Positions 17,346 to 24,570 of a DNA stretch of 37,801 bases are shown here, piece by piece. Source of the stretch: Bradyrhizobium sp. Tv2a-2 (GTDB lineage: Bacteria; Pseudomonadota; Alphaproteobacteria; Rhizobiales; Xanthobacteraceae); assembly GCF_000472425.1 (NCBI RefSeq), contig NZ_AXAI01000040.1, positions 117 to 37,917 on the forward strand, written 5' to 3'. Positions within the stretch are counted from its first letter, which is position 1. Every line of letters starts with the position of its first letter. The translations under genes were made by a program, and so were the position numbers. Below the pieces are notes generated by a model. That model saw only the letters and a program-made list of their open reading frames with translations, searched no databases and was not told where the DNA came from.

Positions 17346-18539
17346 ATGGAGATCTATCTCGACAACAATGCGACCACGCGGACCGATCCGTCCGTCGTCG
17401 AAGCCATGTTGCCGTTCTTTACCGAACAGTTCGGCAATGCCTCCTCCGCTCATGGCTTTGGAAGCGAGGTGGCAGGCGCAGTGAGGAAAGCCCGCAACGA
17501 ACTGCAGATTTTGTTGGGCGCCGCTCACGACCACGAGATCGTCTTCACATCTGGTGGGACTGAGTCCAACAATACCGCCATTCTGTCGGCCCTTGCGGCG
17601 CAGAAAGGGCGCGACGAGATCGTCACAACCGCCGTGGAACACCAGGCGATCCTGGCGATGGTCGAGCAGCTAACGGCAAGCGGTGTCCGGGTGCATGTCA
17701 TCCCGGTCGATTCACGCGGTCGGCTCGACCTTGAGGCTTTTCGTTCTGCTCTTGGCCCGCGCACCGCGCTTGCGTCGGTGATGTGGGCCAACAATGAAAC
17801 CGGAACCATTTTCCCGCTAGAGCAGCTGGCCGGCTGGGCGCGTTCGAAAGGTGCGCTTTTTCACACTGATGCGGTGCAGGCAGCCGGCAAGTTGCCGATC
17901 GATCTGAAGGCCAGCGAGATCGACATGCTGTCACTGTCTGGCCACAAACTTCACGGCCCCAAGGGGATTGGCGCACTGTTCGTGCGCAAAGGGATCAGCT
18001 TCAGGCCGCTTATCTGGGGCGGTTCGCAGGAACGAGGGCGACGGGGCGGGACATCGAACGTCCCCGGTATTGTCGGTCTCGGCAAGGCCGCGGAACTCGC
18101 AACCGAGCGGCTAGATGCAGATCGCACGCGCATCGGCGCCCTGCGTGACCGTCTGGAAGAGGGCATCTTGCGGGTTGGCCACTGCACGGTACTGGGCGAT
18201 CCCAGCAGTCGATTGCCGAACACCACCAACATCGCCTTCGAGAGCCTCGAAGGCGAGGCTATACTGCATCATCTCAATCAAAACGGGATATCAGTTTCGC
18301 TCGGATCCGCTTGCAGCGCCGATTCAGTGGAGTCGTCGCATGTGTTGCGCGCCATGAATGTGACGGCGAACAGCTTGGCGGGCGCAGTGCGTTTTTCACT
18401 GTCGCGTGAAACCACGCTCGGAGAGGTCGATGAAGTTGTGCGCGTATTGGTCGAAATCGTCGCTCATCTACGCACGATGGCCCGCCAGCTAACCGTTCCC
18501 GTCACCAGATTCGTCCCGCTCACGGAATTGAGCTCGTGA
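17346..18539 (+). CDS. nifS: Nitrogenase-specific cysteine desulfurase NifS
   Basis: The 397-residue group I cysteine desulfurase begins MEIYLDNNATTR. The PLP lysine is Lys201 in SGHKLHGPKG, and the active-site cysteine is Cys323 in GSACSADSVESSHVL. The PLP-contact histidine is in VEHQAIL and the Asp in HTDAVQA. It releases sulfur from L-cysteine for clusters built on the Nfu/IscA partners and for NifB cofactor. The frame is open upstream to 17214, within the Nfu gene, but the family start is the ATG at 17346 with GAGGGAAG before it. Its stop overlaps the nifT start. The gene is intact. Confidence 0.97.
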   Translation: MEIYLDNNATTRTDPSVVEAMLPFFTEQFGNASSAHGFGSEVAGAVRKARNELQILLGAAHDHEIVFTSGGTESNNTAILSALAAQKGRDEIVTTAVEHQAILAMVEQLTASGVRVHVIPVDSRGRLDLEAFRSALGPRTALASVMWANNETGTIFPLEQLAGWARSKGALFHTDAVQAAGKLPIDLKASEIDMLSLSGHKLHGPKGIGALFVRKGISFRPLIWGGSQERGRRGGTSNVPGIVGLGKAAELATERLDADRTRIGALRDRLEEGILRVGHCTVLGDPSSRLPNTTNIAFESLEGEAILHHLNQNGISVSLGSACSADSVESSHVLRAMNVTANSLAGAVRFSLSRETTLGEVDEVVRVLVEIVAHLRTMARQLTVPVTRFVPLTELSS

Positions 18540-18760
18540 AAGTTATGATTCGCCGCTTCCCCGAGGGAAGCCTGTCGATCTACGTACCCAAAAAAGATCT
18601 GGAAGAGCCCATCGTGGAAGCCGAGCACGAAACACTTTGGGGCGGCTGGATCAGAATCGCCAATGGTTGGGTGCTGGATCTGCCTGAGATGGCGAGCGAC
18701 ACGCCGCTGCCTATTACCGTCAATGCCAGAAAACGTGGCGATGGTGGCGAGGAGCGATGA
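18536..18760 (+). CDS. nifT: NifT/FixU family protein
   Basis: The 74-residue protein starts at GTG overlapping the nifS stop (GTGA). It begins MKVMIRR and contains the family blocks LSIYVPKKDLEE, WGGWIRIANGWVLDLP and a lysine/arginine-rich tail. NifT/FixU is a small protein of unknown function found in most nif clusters and dispensable in species tested. Its last bases overlap the start of the SIR2-like gene by four bases, so nifS, nifT and the next gene are translated as a coupled series. Confidence 0.93.
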   Translation: MKVMIRRFPEGSLSIYVPKKDLEEPIVEAEHETLWGGWIRIANGWVLDLPEMASDTPLPITVNARKRGDGGEER

Positions 18761-19620
18761 ACGCTCCGCCGCGAATCGATTTTATCAAGGCGGTCGACGC
18801 CGAGAAGGTGCTTGCTGGCGTTGCAGCCAGGTTGCGTGCCGGCACCATTGTTCCATATCTCGGACCTGGTCTAGCGGAGATATCCAAATTCGATGTTCCG
18901 ATGACGCCAGAGGCCTTGGCTGCCTTTTTCGCTTTGAAGGTCGCGCTTCCGCGCCGCGCGAGGGGCAACGCCTGGGCGTCGGCGCAGTATATTGAGACCA
19001 GCAGGCATCGCTCCACGGTCACAGCATTGATGGCTCAGGCGTTTACTGCGCAGGTCGAGCCTACACCGCTGCATCATTATCTGGCATCACTATCGCTGCC
19101 GATGATAGTCGATGTCTGGTATGACGGCGCCATGCGCGCAGCGCTCGCAAACCGAGACGGGTGGGGTGAAGTGCAGGGCATTACCCGCGCCGCCATCGGA
19201 GAGGACCGCTGGTATCGTCTGTACGACGCGATGGGCCATGAAGTGGAGCGCGCAGCCGCCGCCCATTGGACGACCGTGCTCTACAAGCCCCATGGCAGCG
19301 TGGTGCCCGCGAAGAACTTCCTGATCTCGGACGCTGATTATGTCGAGGTACTGACCGAGATTGACATCCAAACGCCGATTCCCGACATGATCAAAGAAAG
19401 GCGTAGTGGACGGAGCTTCCTATTCATCGGTTGCCGTTTCAACGACCAGCTGTTACGCACCTATGCTCGGCAGATTACCAAGCGCTCAGCCCATGCTCAT
19501 TACGCGATTGTCGAACCGGACGCGCTTTCCCGCAATGAGCTGCGCTTTCTGATCGCGCAAGGCCTTACCCCTCTCGCACTTACTCTCCCGCGCGCCGTGG
19601 AGATATTGCTTGCGAACTAG
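18757..19620 (+). CDS. SIR2-like domain protein in the nifS operon
   Basis: The 287-residue protein has a SIR2-family-like NAD-binding fold. GTIVPYLGPGLAE (about residues 29-41) resembles the GAGxS-type entry loop, YKPHGSV (about residues 184-190) matches the histidine-bearing block, and FLFIGCRFND (about 223-232) matches the later nucleotide-binding strand. It lacks the four zinc cysteines of protein deacylases. Similar genes occur in rhizobial nif clusters; the function is unknown. It starts at ATGA overlapping nifT and ends the operon, about 160 bp before the NifA site for nifB. NAD cleavage or sensing is possible but is inference. Confidence 0.8.
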   Translation: MNAPPRIDFIKAVDAEKVLAGVAARLRAGTIVPYLGPGLAEISKFDVPMTPEALAAFFALKVALPRRARGNAWASAQYIETSRHRSTVTALMAQAFTAQVEPTPLHHYLASLSLPMIVDVWYDGAMRAALANRDGWGEVQGITRAAIGEDRWYRLYDAMGHEVERAAAAHWTTVLYKPHGSVVPAKNFLISDADYVEVLTEIDIQTPIPDMIKERRSGRSFLFIGCRFNDQLLRTYARQITKRSAHAHYAIVEPDALSRNELRFLIAQGLTPLALTLPRAVEILLAN

Positions 19621-19778
19621 CGACACGATCGATGCGGACTTATCCGACCTCGGCTAAGTCGCTGGGGCAGCTCGAGCCGCATCCAAATATATGGTGTGGG
19701 AGGAAGGACTTTGAGTGTGCTCAGTTTTGAGGATTGACACAGGCCTAACCGGCGAAAGTCTGTCGGGATCATGACGCC

Positions 19779-19794
19779 TGTCACATTTCCCACA
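19779..19794 (+). promoter_or_regulatory. NifA upstream activator sequence (nifB)
   Basis: TGT at 19779-19781, ten bases, ACA at 19792-19794: an exact TGT-N10-ACA, 89 bp before the -24 GG of the nifB promoter. Confidence 0.8.
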
Positions 19795-19881
19795 TGACGC
19801 ATCATCGGCACGTCGGCCCGGCAGCACGGCGTTGTGGCCGCTAAGCTATTGACAACGTGCGGAATATTATCGAACCCGCGA

Positions 19882-19897
19882 TGGCATGTGAGTTGCT
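19882..19897 (+). promoter_or_regulatory. Sigma-54 -24/-12 promoter of the nifB operon
   Basis: TGGCATGTGAGTTGCT has perfect GG-N10-GC spacing. The downstream bases (AACTC) repeat those after the nifD -12 box. The expected start is about 55 nt before the nifB ATG. Confidence 0.9.
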
Positions 19898-19963
19898 AAC
19901 TCTCCTTGTGAGGTGTTCAGGCTCGTCCCTGAGCAGCCAATGAGACTTGCAGGAGAGAATTGA

Positions 19964-21523
19964 ATGGATCCGGTTGCCGGACATCGAGATCGTGCCGGAG
20001 ATGCGGAAGATGTCCGCGAGATCATCCAGGTTATCGCCGAACATAACGGCTGCGGCACCTCAGTGGACCGCGGCGAGACGGCCTGCGGCTCTCGAGCCGC
20101 CCAAAGCGATCTGCCGAGCGCTATCTGGCAAAAGGTGAAAAGCCATCCCTGCTACAGCCAAGAGGCACATCATCATTATGCCCGCATGCATGTGGCGGTG
20201 GCTCCAGCCTGCAACATGCAGTGCAACTACTGCAACCGAAAGTATGACTGCGCCAATGAATCGCGCCCCGGCGTAACCAGCGAGAAGCTCGTCCCAGAGC
20301 AGGCGTTGAAAAAAACACTTGCGGTCGCCTCCGCCATTCCGCAGCTGAGCGTGCTCGGGATTGCCGGCCCCGGCGATCCTCTGGCCAATCCAGAAAAAAC
20401 CTTCAGGACGTTTGAGCTTGTGGCCAAGGCCGCGCCGGATATCAAGCTATGCCTGTCAACCAACGGGCTCGCCTTGCCCGATCACGTCGACACCATTGCC
20501 CGCTTGGACATTGACCATGTCACTATCACCATCAACATGATCGATCCCGAGGTCGGCAGAAAAATCTACCCGTGGATCTTCTACAGGCACAAGCGTTATG
20601 CAGGCCTCGAAGCGGCGAAAATCCTTAGCCGGCGCCAGCTGCAGGGCCTCGAAATGCTCACCGAACGGGGCATTCTCTGCAAGGTCAACTCCGTGATGAT
20701 TCCGGGCATCAACGACCAGCACCTGGTCGACGTCAACAAGGCGGTCAAATCGCGTGGCGCCTTCCTGCACAACATCATGCCGCTCATCTCCTCGCCAGAG
20801 CATGGCACCGTGTTCGGCCTTAGCGGTCAACGCGGGCCGACGGCACAGGAACTGACGGCGCTGCAGGACGCCTGCCAGGGCAATATGAACATGATGCGGC
20901 ATTGCCGTCAGTGCCGGGCCGATGCGGTCGGCCTGCTCGGCGACGATCGCAGTGCGGAGTTTACGATCGAAAGGATCATGGCCATGGACATCAAATATAA
21001 CTTTGAGAGCCGCCAAGCCTACAGGACGAAGGTTGAGAGGGAGCGCGCAGCCCAGGCGGCCGCCGAGCAAGAGGAGCTCTCGAGCCTTGCGAGTGAGACG
21101 AGCGACATCAAGCCTCGGGTGGCCGTCGCCACCAAGGGCGCGGGCTTGATCAACGAGCATTTCGGACACGCCAAAGAATTCCAGGTTTATGAGCTCTCGA
21201 CGTCAGGCGCGAGAGTCCTCGGAGCCCGCCGCATCGACCATTATTGCAAGGGGGGATATGGCGAAGAGCGTAGCCTTGAGTCCATCATCCGCACGATCAA
21301 TGATTGCCACGCGGTATTCGTGGCCAAGATCGGTGGCCGCCCGAGAAGCGAGCTCTTGAAGGCGGGGATAGAGGTCGTCGATCAATACGCCTACGACTTC
21401 ATGGGCAAATCTATGATCGCCTGGTTCAAGTCCTACCTCGACAAGGTCGAAAGCGGAGAACACCGGCATCTTCAGCGTGGCGCGGGCGATATCCAACAGC
21501 GTGCGCTCAATTCGGCGGCGTGA
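19964..21523 (+). CDS. nifB: FeMo-cofactor biosynthesis radical SAM protein NifB
   Basis: The 519-residue protein has two domains. The radical-SAM domain carries Cys83-x3-Cys87-x2-Cys90 (APACNMQCNYCNRKYDC), the SAM glycine region GIAGPGDPLANP, and the later cysteine pair RHCRQCRADAVG. A NifX-like cofactor-binding domain covers about residues 384-500 (VAVATKGAGLINEHFGHAKE). NifB fuses two [4Fe-4S] clusters and inserts carbide to make NifB-co, the 8Fe-9S-C core delivered through NifX to NifEN. The ATG follows AGGAGAG. It is the first gene of the third NifA/sigma-54 unit, and fdxN follows after 15 bp. Confidence 0.97.
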   Translation: MDPVAGHRDRAGDAEDVREIIQVIAEHNGCGTSVDRGETACGSRAAQSDLPSAIWQKVKSHPCYSQEAHHHYARMHVAVAPACNMQCNYCNRKYDCANESRPGVTSEKLVPEQALKKTLAVASAIPQLSVLGIAGPGDPLANPEKTFRTFELVAKAAPDIKLCLSTNGLALPDHVDTIARLDIDHVTITINMIDPEVGRKIYPWIFYRHKRYAGLEAAKILSRRQLQGLEMLTERGILCKVNSVMIPGINDQHLVDVNKAVKSRGAFLHNIMPLISSPEHGTVFGLSGQRGPTAQELTALQDACQGNMNMMRHCRQCRADAVGLLGDDRSAEFTIERIMAMDIKYNFESRQAYRTKVERERAAQAAAEQEELSSLASETSDIKPRVAVATKGAGLINEHFGHAKEFQVYELSTSGARVLGARRIDHYCKGGYGEERSLESIIRTINDCHAVFVAKIGGRPRSELLKAGIEVVDQYAYDFMGKSMIAWFKSYLDKVESGEHRHLQRGAGDIQQRALNSAA

Positions 21524-21538
21524 GGAAGCAAACATCCG

Positions 21539-21763
21539 ATGCCGTTCAAGATCATATCCTCCCAATGCACTGGCTGCTCCGCCTGTGAGATGGAATGCCC
21601 GAATGCCGCGATTTCTGAGAAGAACGGCACGTTCGCGATTGATGCAAAGAAATGCACCGAATGCATAGGTCATTTCGACGAACCGCAATGCGTCGCCGCG
21701 TGTCCGGTTGACAACACTTGCGTTATCGACACGTCCCTGGCGCGCTATAAGGCGTCGGCGTAG
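21539..21763 (+). CDS. fdxN: 2[4Fe-4S] ferredoxin FdxN (FrxA)
   Basis: The 74-residue bacterial-type ferredoxin has the first cluster at Cys10-x2-Cys13-x2-Cys16-x3-Cys20 (CTGCSACEMECP). The second cluster uses Cys39, Cys42, Cys51 and Cys55, with the eight-residue insert between the second and third cysteine typical of nif ferredoxins. It is the usual partner directly after nifB and likely gives electrons to NifB or to nitrogenase reductase. AGGAAG precedes the ATG. Confidence 0.95.
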   Translation: MPFKIISSQCTGCSACEMECPNAAISEKNGTFAIDAKKCTECIGHFDEPQCVAACPVDNTCVIDTSLARYKASA

Positions 21764-21772
21764 AGGCCGCGC

Positions 21773-22117
21773 ATGAACGTCATGGTATCAAGCGCTTCGC
21801 TAACGATGGTCCGCGCCACAGACGAGGCGCAGGACGGCCCGGGATTTTGGTCAGTATCCGGCGAGAATCCAGTAGCCTGCTCCAGACCTTCCGCCGGTGT
21901 GACCGCCGCGATGTCGCCATCGCTCGCCAAGCCGGGCCGCAGGTGCGCCAAGCTGAGGCTCCTCTCGTATCGGCGGGGCCGCTTGGTGCACGATGCGATC
22001 GGAACCGATTTCGCCGGTGCCTCCGCCCGGGCGGCCCTGTCACCTATGATTCCAGAAGGATGTACCGTTAGAGCGGCGTCGCCAATCCGGCTCACGAGAG
22101 GGAACCGCAGCCGATGA
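21773..22117 (+). CDS. Uncertain ORF between fdxN and the TPR gene, 114 aa
   Basis: The ATG at 21773 is 9 bp after fdxN, and the stop overlaps the next ATG (ATGA at 22114-22117), as in real operon genes. Third-codon positions are mostly G or C. The protein (MNVMVSSASLTMVRATDE at its start) is serine-, alanine- and arginine-rich with no domain I recognise, and a long frame also runs on the minus strand. It may be a fast-evolving small gene, a decayed gene, or simply a spacer. Confidence 0.4.
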   Translation: MNVMVSSASLTMVRATDEAQDGPGFWSVSGENPVACSRPSAGVTAAMSPSLAKPGRRCAKLRLLSYRRGRLVHDAIGTDFAGASARAALSPMIPEGCTVRAASPIRLTRGNRSR

Positions 22118-22650
22118 CGCTGGATTTCGCTCACAAGCCGCGATCCGCCGGCCAAGGTACGCCGATTGCACACGCGCTGCCCGGGGGAGGCCTGCCGCAC
22201 GAAGTTGACCATCATCTGTGGCGCGCCGGCCTTTGCTATCACCTGGACGAAGTCGCGGAGAGCCATCTCCGTCAAGCGCTGGCGCTGGCCCCCGGCCGCT
22301 CCGCGGTCCTGATCGGGCTATATCGTTTCTATTTTTACAAGGGCAGGCTCAGCGAGGCCCTCGAGATCGCGCGATGCTGCGTGGCCAAAGCTGCTCGTGA
22401 AAGCGGACTTCCAGACGACTGGCCCGATGTCAATGCGGTCGACGCCGCGTTCGGTCGCTACGAGAACATCCTGTCGCGTTTTTACCTGTTTTCGCTAAAG
22501 GCCTATGCGTATCTACAGATGCGACTTGGCAACCTGGACGAAGGGCGTGCCGCCGCGGAGAAGCTGCTCGAACTCGATCCGACAGACAAGATTGGGGGCA
22601 AGGTCCTTCTGGAAGTGATCGAGGGAATGGGGAAGGATGATGACGACTGA
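22114..22650 (+). CDS. TPR-like protein of the nifB operon
   Basis: The 178-residue, mostly helical protein has tetratricopeptide-like pairs: HHLWRAGLCYHLDEVAESHL with the following LAPGRSAVLIGLYRFYFYKG, and SLKAYAYLQMRLGNLDEGRA with LLELDPTDKIGGK. It is a soluble, probably protein-binding factor. Comparable TPR genes follow fdxN in other rhizobial nif clusters; the partner is unknown. It starts at the ATGA overlap with the preceding ORF and overlaps the leucine-rich-repeat-variant gene by 14 bp, so it is translated with it. Confidence 0.82.
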   Translation: MTLDFAHKPRSAGQGTPIAHALPGGGLPHEVDHHLWRAGLCYHLDEVAESHLRQALALAPGRSAVLIGLYRFYFYKGRLSEALEIARCCVAKAARESGLPDDWPDVNAVDAAFGRYENILSRFYLFSLKAYAYLQMRLGNLDEGRAAAEKLLELDPTDKIGGKVLLEVIEGMGKDDDD

Positions 22651-23332
22651 CGTCGGGGAGGCGCGAAACTGGCGCAGCCGCGAAGGTAATTGCGGTGCTT
22701 GCTCGTACCTATTGCCCAAAAAGATCGGCTGGTGCTGGCTTGTGCATACTTGCATCGATGACCGCGATCCCCATCGCCTCGATCGGTTGTTCAGCTCCAA
22801 TCCGGAGCTCGCTAACGCTTGCATCGCGCATCCAGATTTTGAAGTGCGGGCGATCGCGGCCAACTACGCGAATCTCTTTCTTCTGCCGCCGCTGCTTGAT
22901 GACGAGGATGGAGCCGTGCGTTGGACTGCGGCCCGGCGGCTACCCAAGCGGTATATGCTGCGTTTGCGTACGGATCCTGATCGGAAGGTCAGGATCCGCG
23001 TCGCGAACCTGCTCGATAGCGAGGATCTGATGCAGATGCTGGCGGACGAGGACTCCCTCGTCCGCGGGGTCGCGCGCCGCATTCCCTATAAATGGCTGCT
23101 CGGCATGCCGAGCGATCCCGATGCCCTTGTGCGGCTTGACATCGCGCAGCGGCTTGTACCGGATTCGCTTTCCGCCCTACGGCGCGATCGGGATTGGCGG
23201 GTCCGTTACGAGGTTGCGAGCCGGATCGAGACAGCCGAATTGGCAGGTATTACGGAAGATAAGGATAGCATGGTGCGGGAAGTGGCCCGCGGACGCTTAG
23301 CGCTTTGTCCCGAGCTCCGCGAGGAAGCCTAA
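22637..23332 (+). CDS. 4Fe4S-binding leucine-rich-repeat-variant (LRV) protein
   Basis: The 231-residue protein has an N-terminal cysteine cluster, Cys19-x2-Cys22-x10-Cys33-x5-Cys39 (GNCGACSYLL and GWCWLVHTC), matching the LRV [4Fe-4S] domain. A superhelix of about 24-residue LRV repeats follows (for example HPDFEVRAIAANYA, DPDRKVRIRVANLL, DEDSLVRGVARRIP, DRDWRVRYEVASRI). The prototype is the Azotobacter vinelandii LRV protein, also nif-linked. The role is unknown; a cluster-bearing protein-binding scaffold is plausible. It overlaps the TPR gene, and nifZ starts 2 bp after its stop. Confidence 0.87.
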   Translation: MMTTDVGEARNWRSREGNCGACSYLLPKKIGWCWLVHTCIDDRDPHRLDRLFSSNPELANACIAHPDFEVRAIAANYANLFLLPPLLDDEDGAVRWTAARRLPKRYMLRLRTDPDRKVRIRVANLLDSEDLMQMLADEDSLVRGVARRIPYKWLLGMPSDPDALVRLDIAQRLVPDSLSALRRDRDWRVRYEVASRIETAELAGITEDKDSMVREVARGRLALCPELREEA

Positions 23333-23334
23333 GC

Positions 23335-23655
23335 ATGGGCAACATCATCCGCGACAGTGACGTGGTCGAGCTCACCGGGCCGCCTTCCTTCGATTTTGGG
23401 GAAAAAGTGCAGGCCACGTGCAGCGTGCGCAACGACGGCACCTATCCGGGCAAGGAGATCGGCGACATTTTGGCTAGGAAAGGCGAGGTGGGCTACATCG
23501 TCTCCATCGGCACCTTCCTGCAGCAGTTTTACATCTACGGGGTAGAATTTCTCGAAAGCGGCAATCGCGTTGGCATGAAGCGCGAGGAACTGGAGCCGCT
23601 GGAGGCGCAGGAGGACCTGGACGATCTGCCCTTGCCCGAGGAGGTCGTGCCATGA
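23335..23655 (+). CDS. nifZ: NifZ
   Basis: The 106-residue protein of the NifZ family has ELTGPPSFDFGEKVQATCSV, the glycine-rich turn GEVGYIVSIGTFLQQFYIYGVEF and the acidic tail. NifZ helps form the second P-cluster of the MoFe protein. The family start is the ATG at 23335, with GAGGAAG upstream; the open frame extends 30 bp further back. Its stop overlaps the start of a second nifZ-like gene (ATGA at 23652-23655). Confidence 0.93.
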   Translation: MGNIIRDSDVVELTGPPSFDFGEKVQATCSVRNDGTYPGKEIGDILARKGEVGYIVSIGTFLQQFYIYGVEFLESGNRVGMKREELEPLEAQEDLDDLPLPEEVVP

Positions 23656-23909
23656 TCGAGCCTGATCTCCCCAAATATCAATGGGGTCAGCGCGTCAAAG
23701 CGGCCATCTTCTTGACCAATGACGACTCGCTTCCGAACGCGCCGGCCGATGGCCTTTTGGTCAGCGCGGGGCGCATTGGTGAGATTTGTGCAAGTCGGAG
23801 CCCACACCATTGTCAACCGGCCCATCGATCTCGTTGAGTTCGGCGAACGCCTGGTGCTGGGTGCCTCGAAGAGGAAGTTTCGCCTGCTGTTGGAGCCGAT
23901 ATTCGATGA
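23652..23909 (+). pseudogene. Second nifZ-like gene with two compensating frameshifts
   Basis: The intact reading would be an 85-residue NifZ-domain protein: PKYQWGQRVKA at the start, then GRIGEI-VQVGAHT, VEFGERLVLG and CLEEEVSPAV. One extra T near 23790 moves the frame after GRIGEI, and one missing base near 23860 returns it before CLEEE, so the TGA at 23907 still overlaps the next ATG. Translation from 23652 stops at 23837 after 61 codons. Between the two changes about 23 codons are out of frame. Either a real recent lesion or two sequencing errors would explain this. Confidence 0.75.
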
Positions 23910-24265
23910 ATGCTGCGACCATGAGACACCCGGTTAAATATCCGATTGCTCACCCCAACGAGGTGGATCGTAAGCGAATCGACCGCGCGCTCAAGGCGCG
24001 CAAACGCTATCGCTACGTCTCGCCGAAGGTGACGCCGGTGAGAGGCGGCTATCTCGTTGAGAGCCCATGCTGCTCAGGAAGTATCGACAAGCACGGCGGC
24101 GCAATCGACGTGGCGCTGATTCACCACGACGCCATCAGCGCAACCTGGAAGCTGTTTCGCAAGGACCATGCGCGGGGAACCTGGAAATTCCACAGCGTCC
24201 ACCAGCGCCTGAGCGCAGTAACGGATGAGCTCAATTCCGATCTCGATCGGGTGTTCTGGCGATGA
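23906..24265 (+). CDS. DUF3024-like protein of the nif cluster
   Basis: The 119-residue basic protein starts at the ATG at 23906, overlapping the second nifZ stop; an in-frame ATG at 23921 (MRHPVKYPIAHP) is an alternative. Visible blocks are EVDRKRIDRALKARKRYRYVSP, the SPCCSGSIDKHGG pair of cysteines, and WKLFRKDHARGTWKFHS. This is the pattern of the DUF3024 proteins found near nifZ in rhizobia. The function is unknown. The next gene overlaps or follows closely. Confidence 0.8.
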   Translation: MNAATMRHPVKYPIAHPNEVDRKRIDRALKARKRYRYVSPKVTPVRGGYLVESPCCSGSIDKHGGAIDVALIHHDAISATWKLFRKDHARGTWKFHSVHQRLSAVTDELNSDLDRVFWR

Positions 24266-24300
24266 GGTCGTTTTGGGCCCTTTCAACGATAGGAAAGCCT

Positions 24301-24570
24301 ATGGCGCTCGGCGCGGATGAATTGAAAGAAATTGAACGACTGATAGCAGAGGCTGCTGCGAACGAGAGCCCAATTCCCGAGTTGCGGCGTCGTTTTCCCC
24401 GGCTCGTGCTGACGCGATGTGATGCGTCCGACGTGACCGATCCGCCATTCCGGAGCTTTTCGCGTTTCGACCTGCATCTGATTGATGGCTCCGATCATTG
24501 CGTACAGATCACAAGCGATCCGGACCGGGCAACTGGTGTCGTGCTCGCGGCAAGGAATGGCGGGCGGTGA
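24301..24570 (+). CDS. DUF6129-like small nif protein, 89 aa
   Basis: The 89-residue protein has an N-terminal helix (ELKEIERLIAEAA), the PIPELRRRFPRLVLTRCDASDV block and LHLIDGSDHCVQITSDPDRATGVVLA. These resemble the DUF6129 family seen in nif clusters of diverse proteobacteria. The function is unknown. AGGAAAG lies before the ATG at 24301; an upstream ATG at 24262 overlaps the previous stop and would add 13 residues. Its own stop overlaps the GTG of the following gene. Confidence 0.75.
   Translation: MALGADELKEIERLIAEAAANESPIPELRRRFPRLVLTRCDASDVTDPPFRSFSRFDLHLIDGSDHCVQITSDPDRATGVVLAARNGGR

Noticed and set aside
19801..19840. Second -24/-12 promoter near CGGCACGTCGGCCCGGC upstream of nifB
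   Set aside because: GG and GC are not ten bases apart and the -12 half does not match; the site at 19882 is clearly better.
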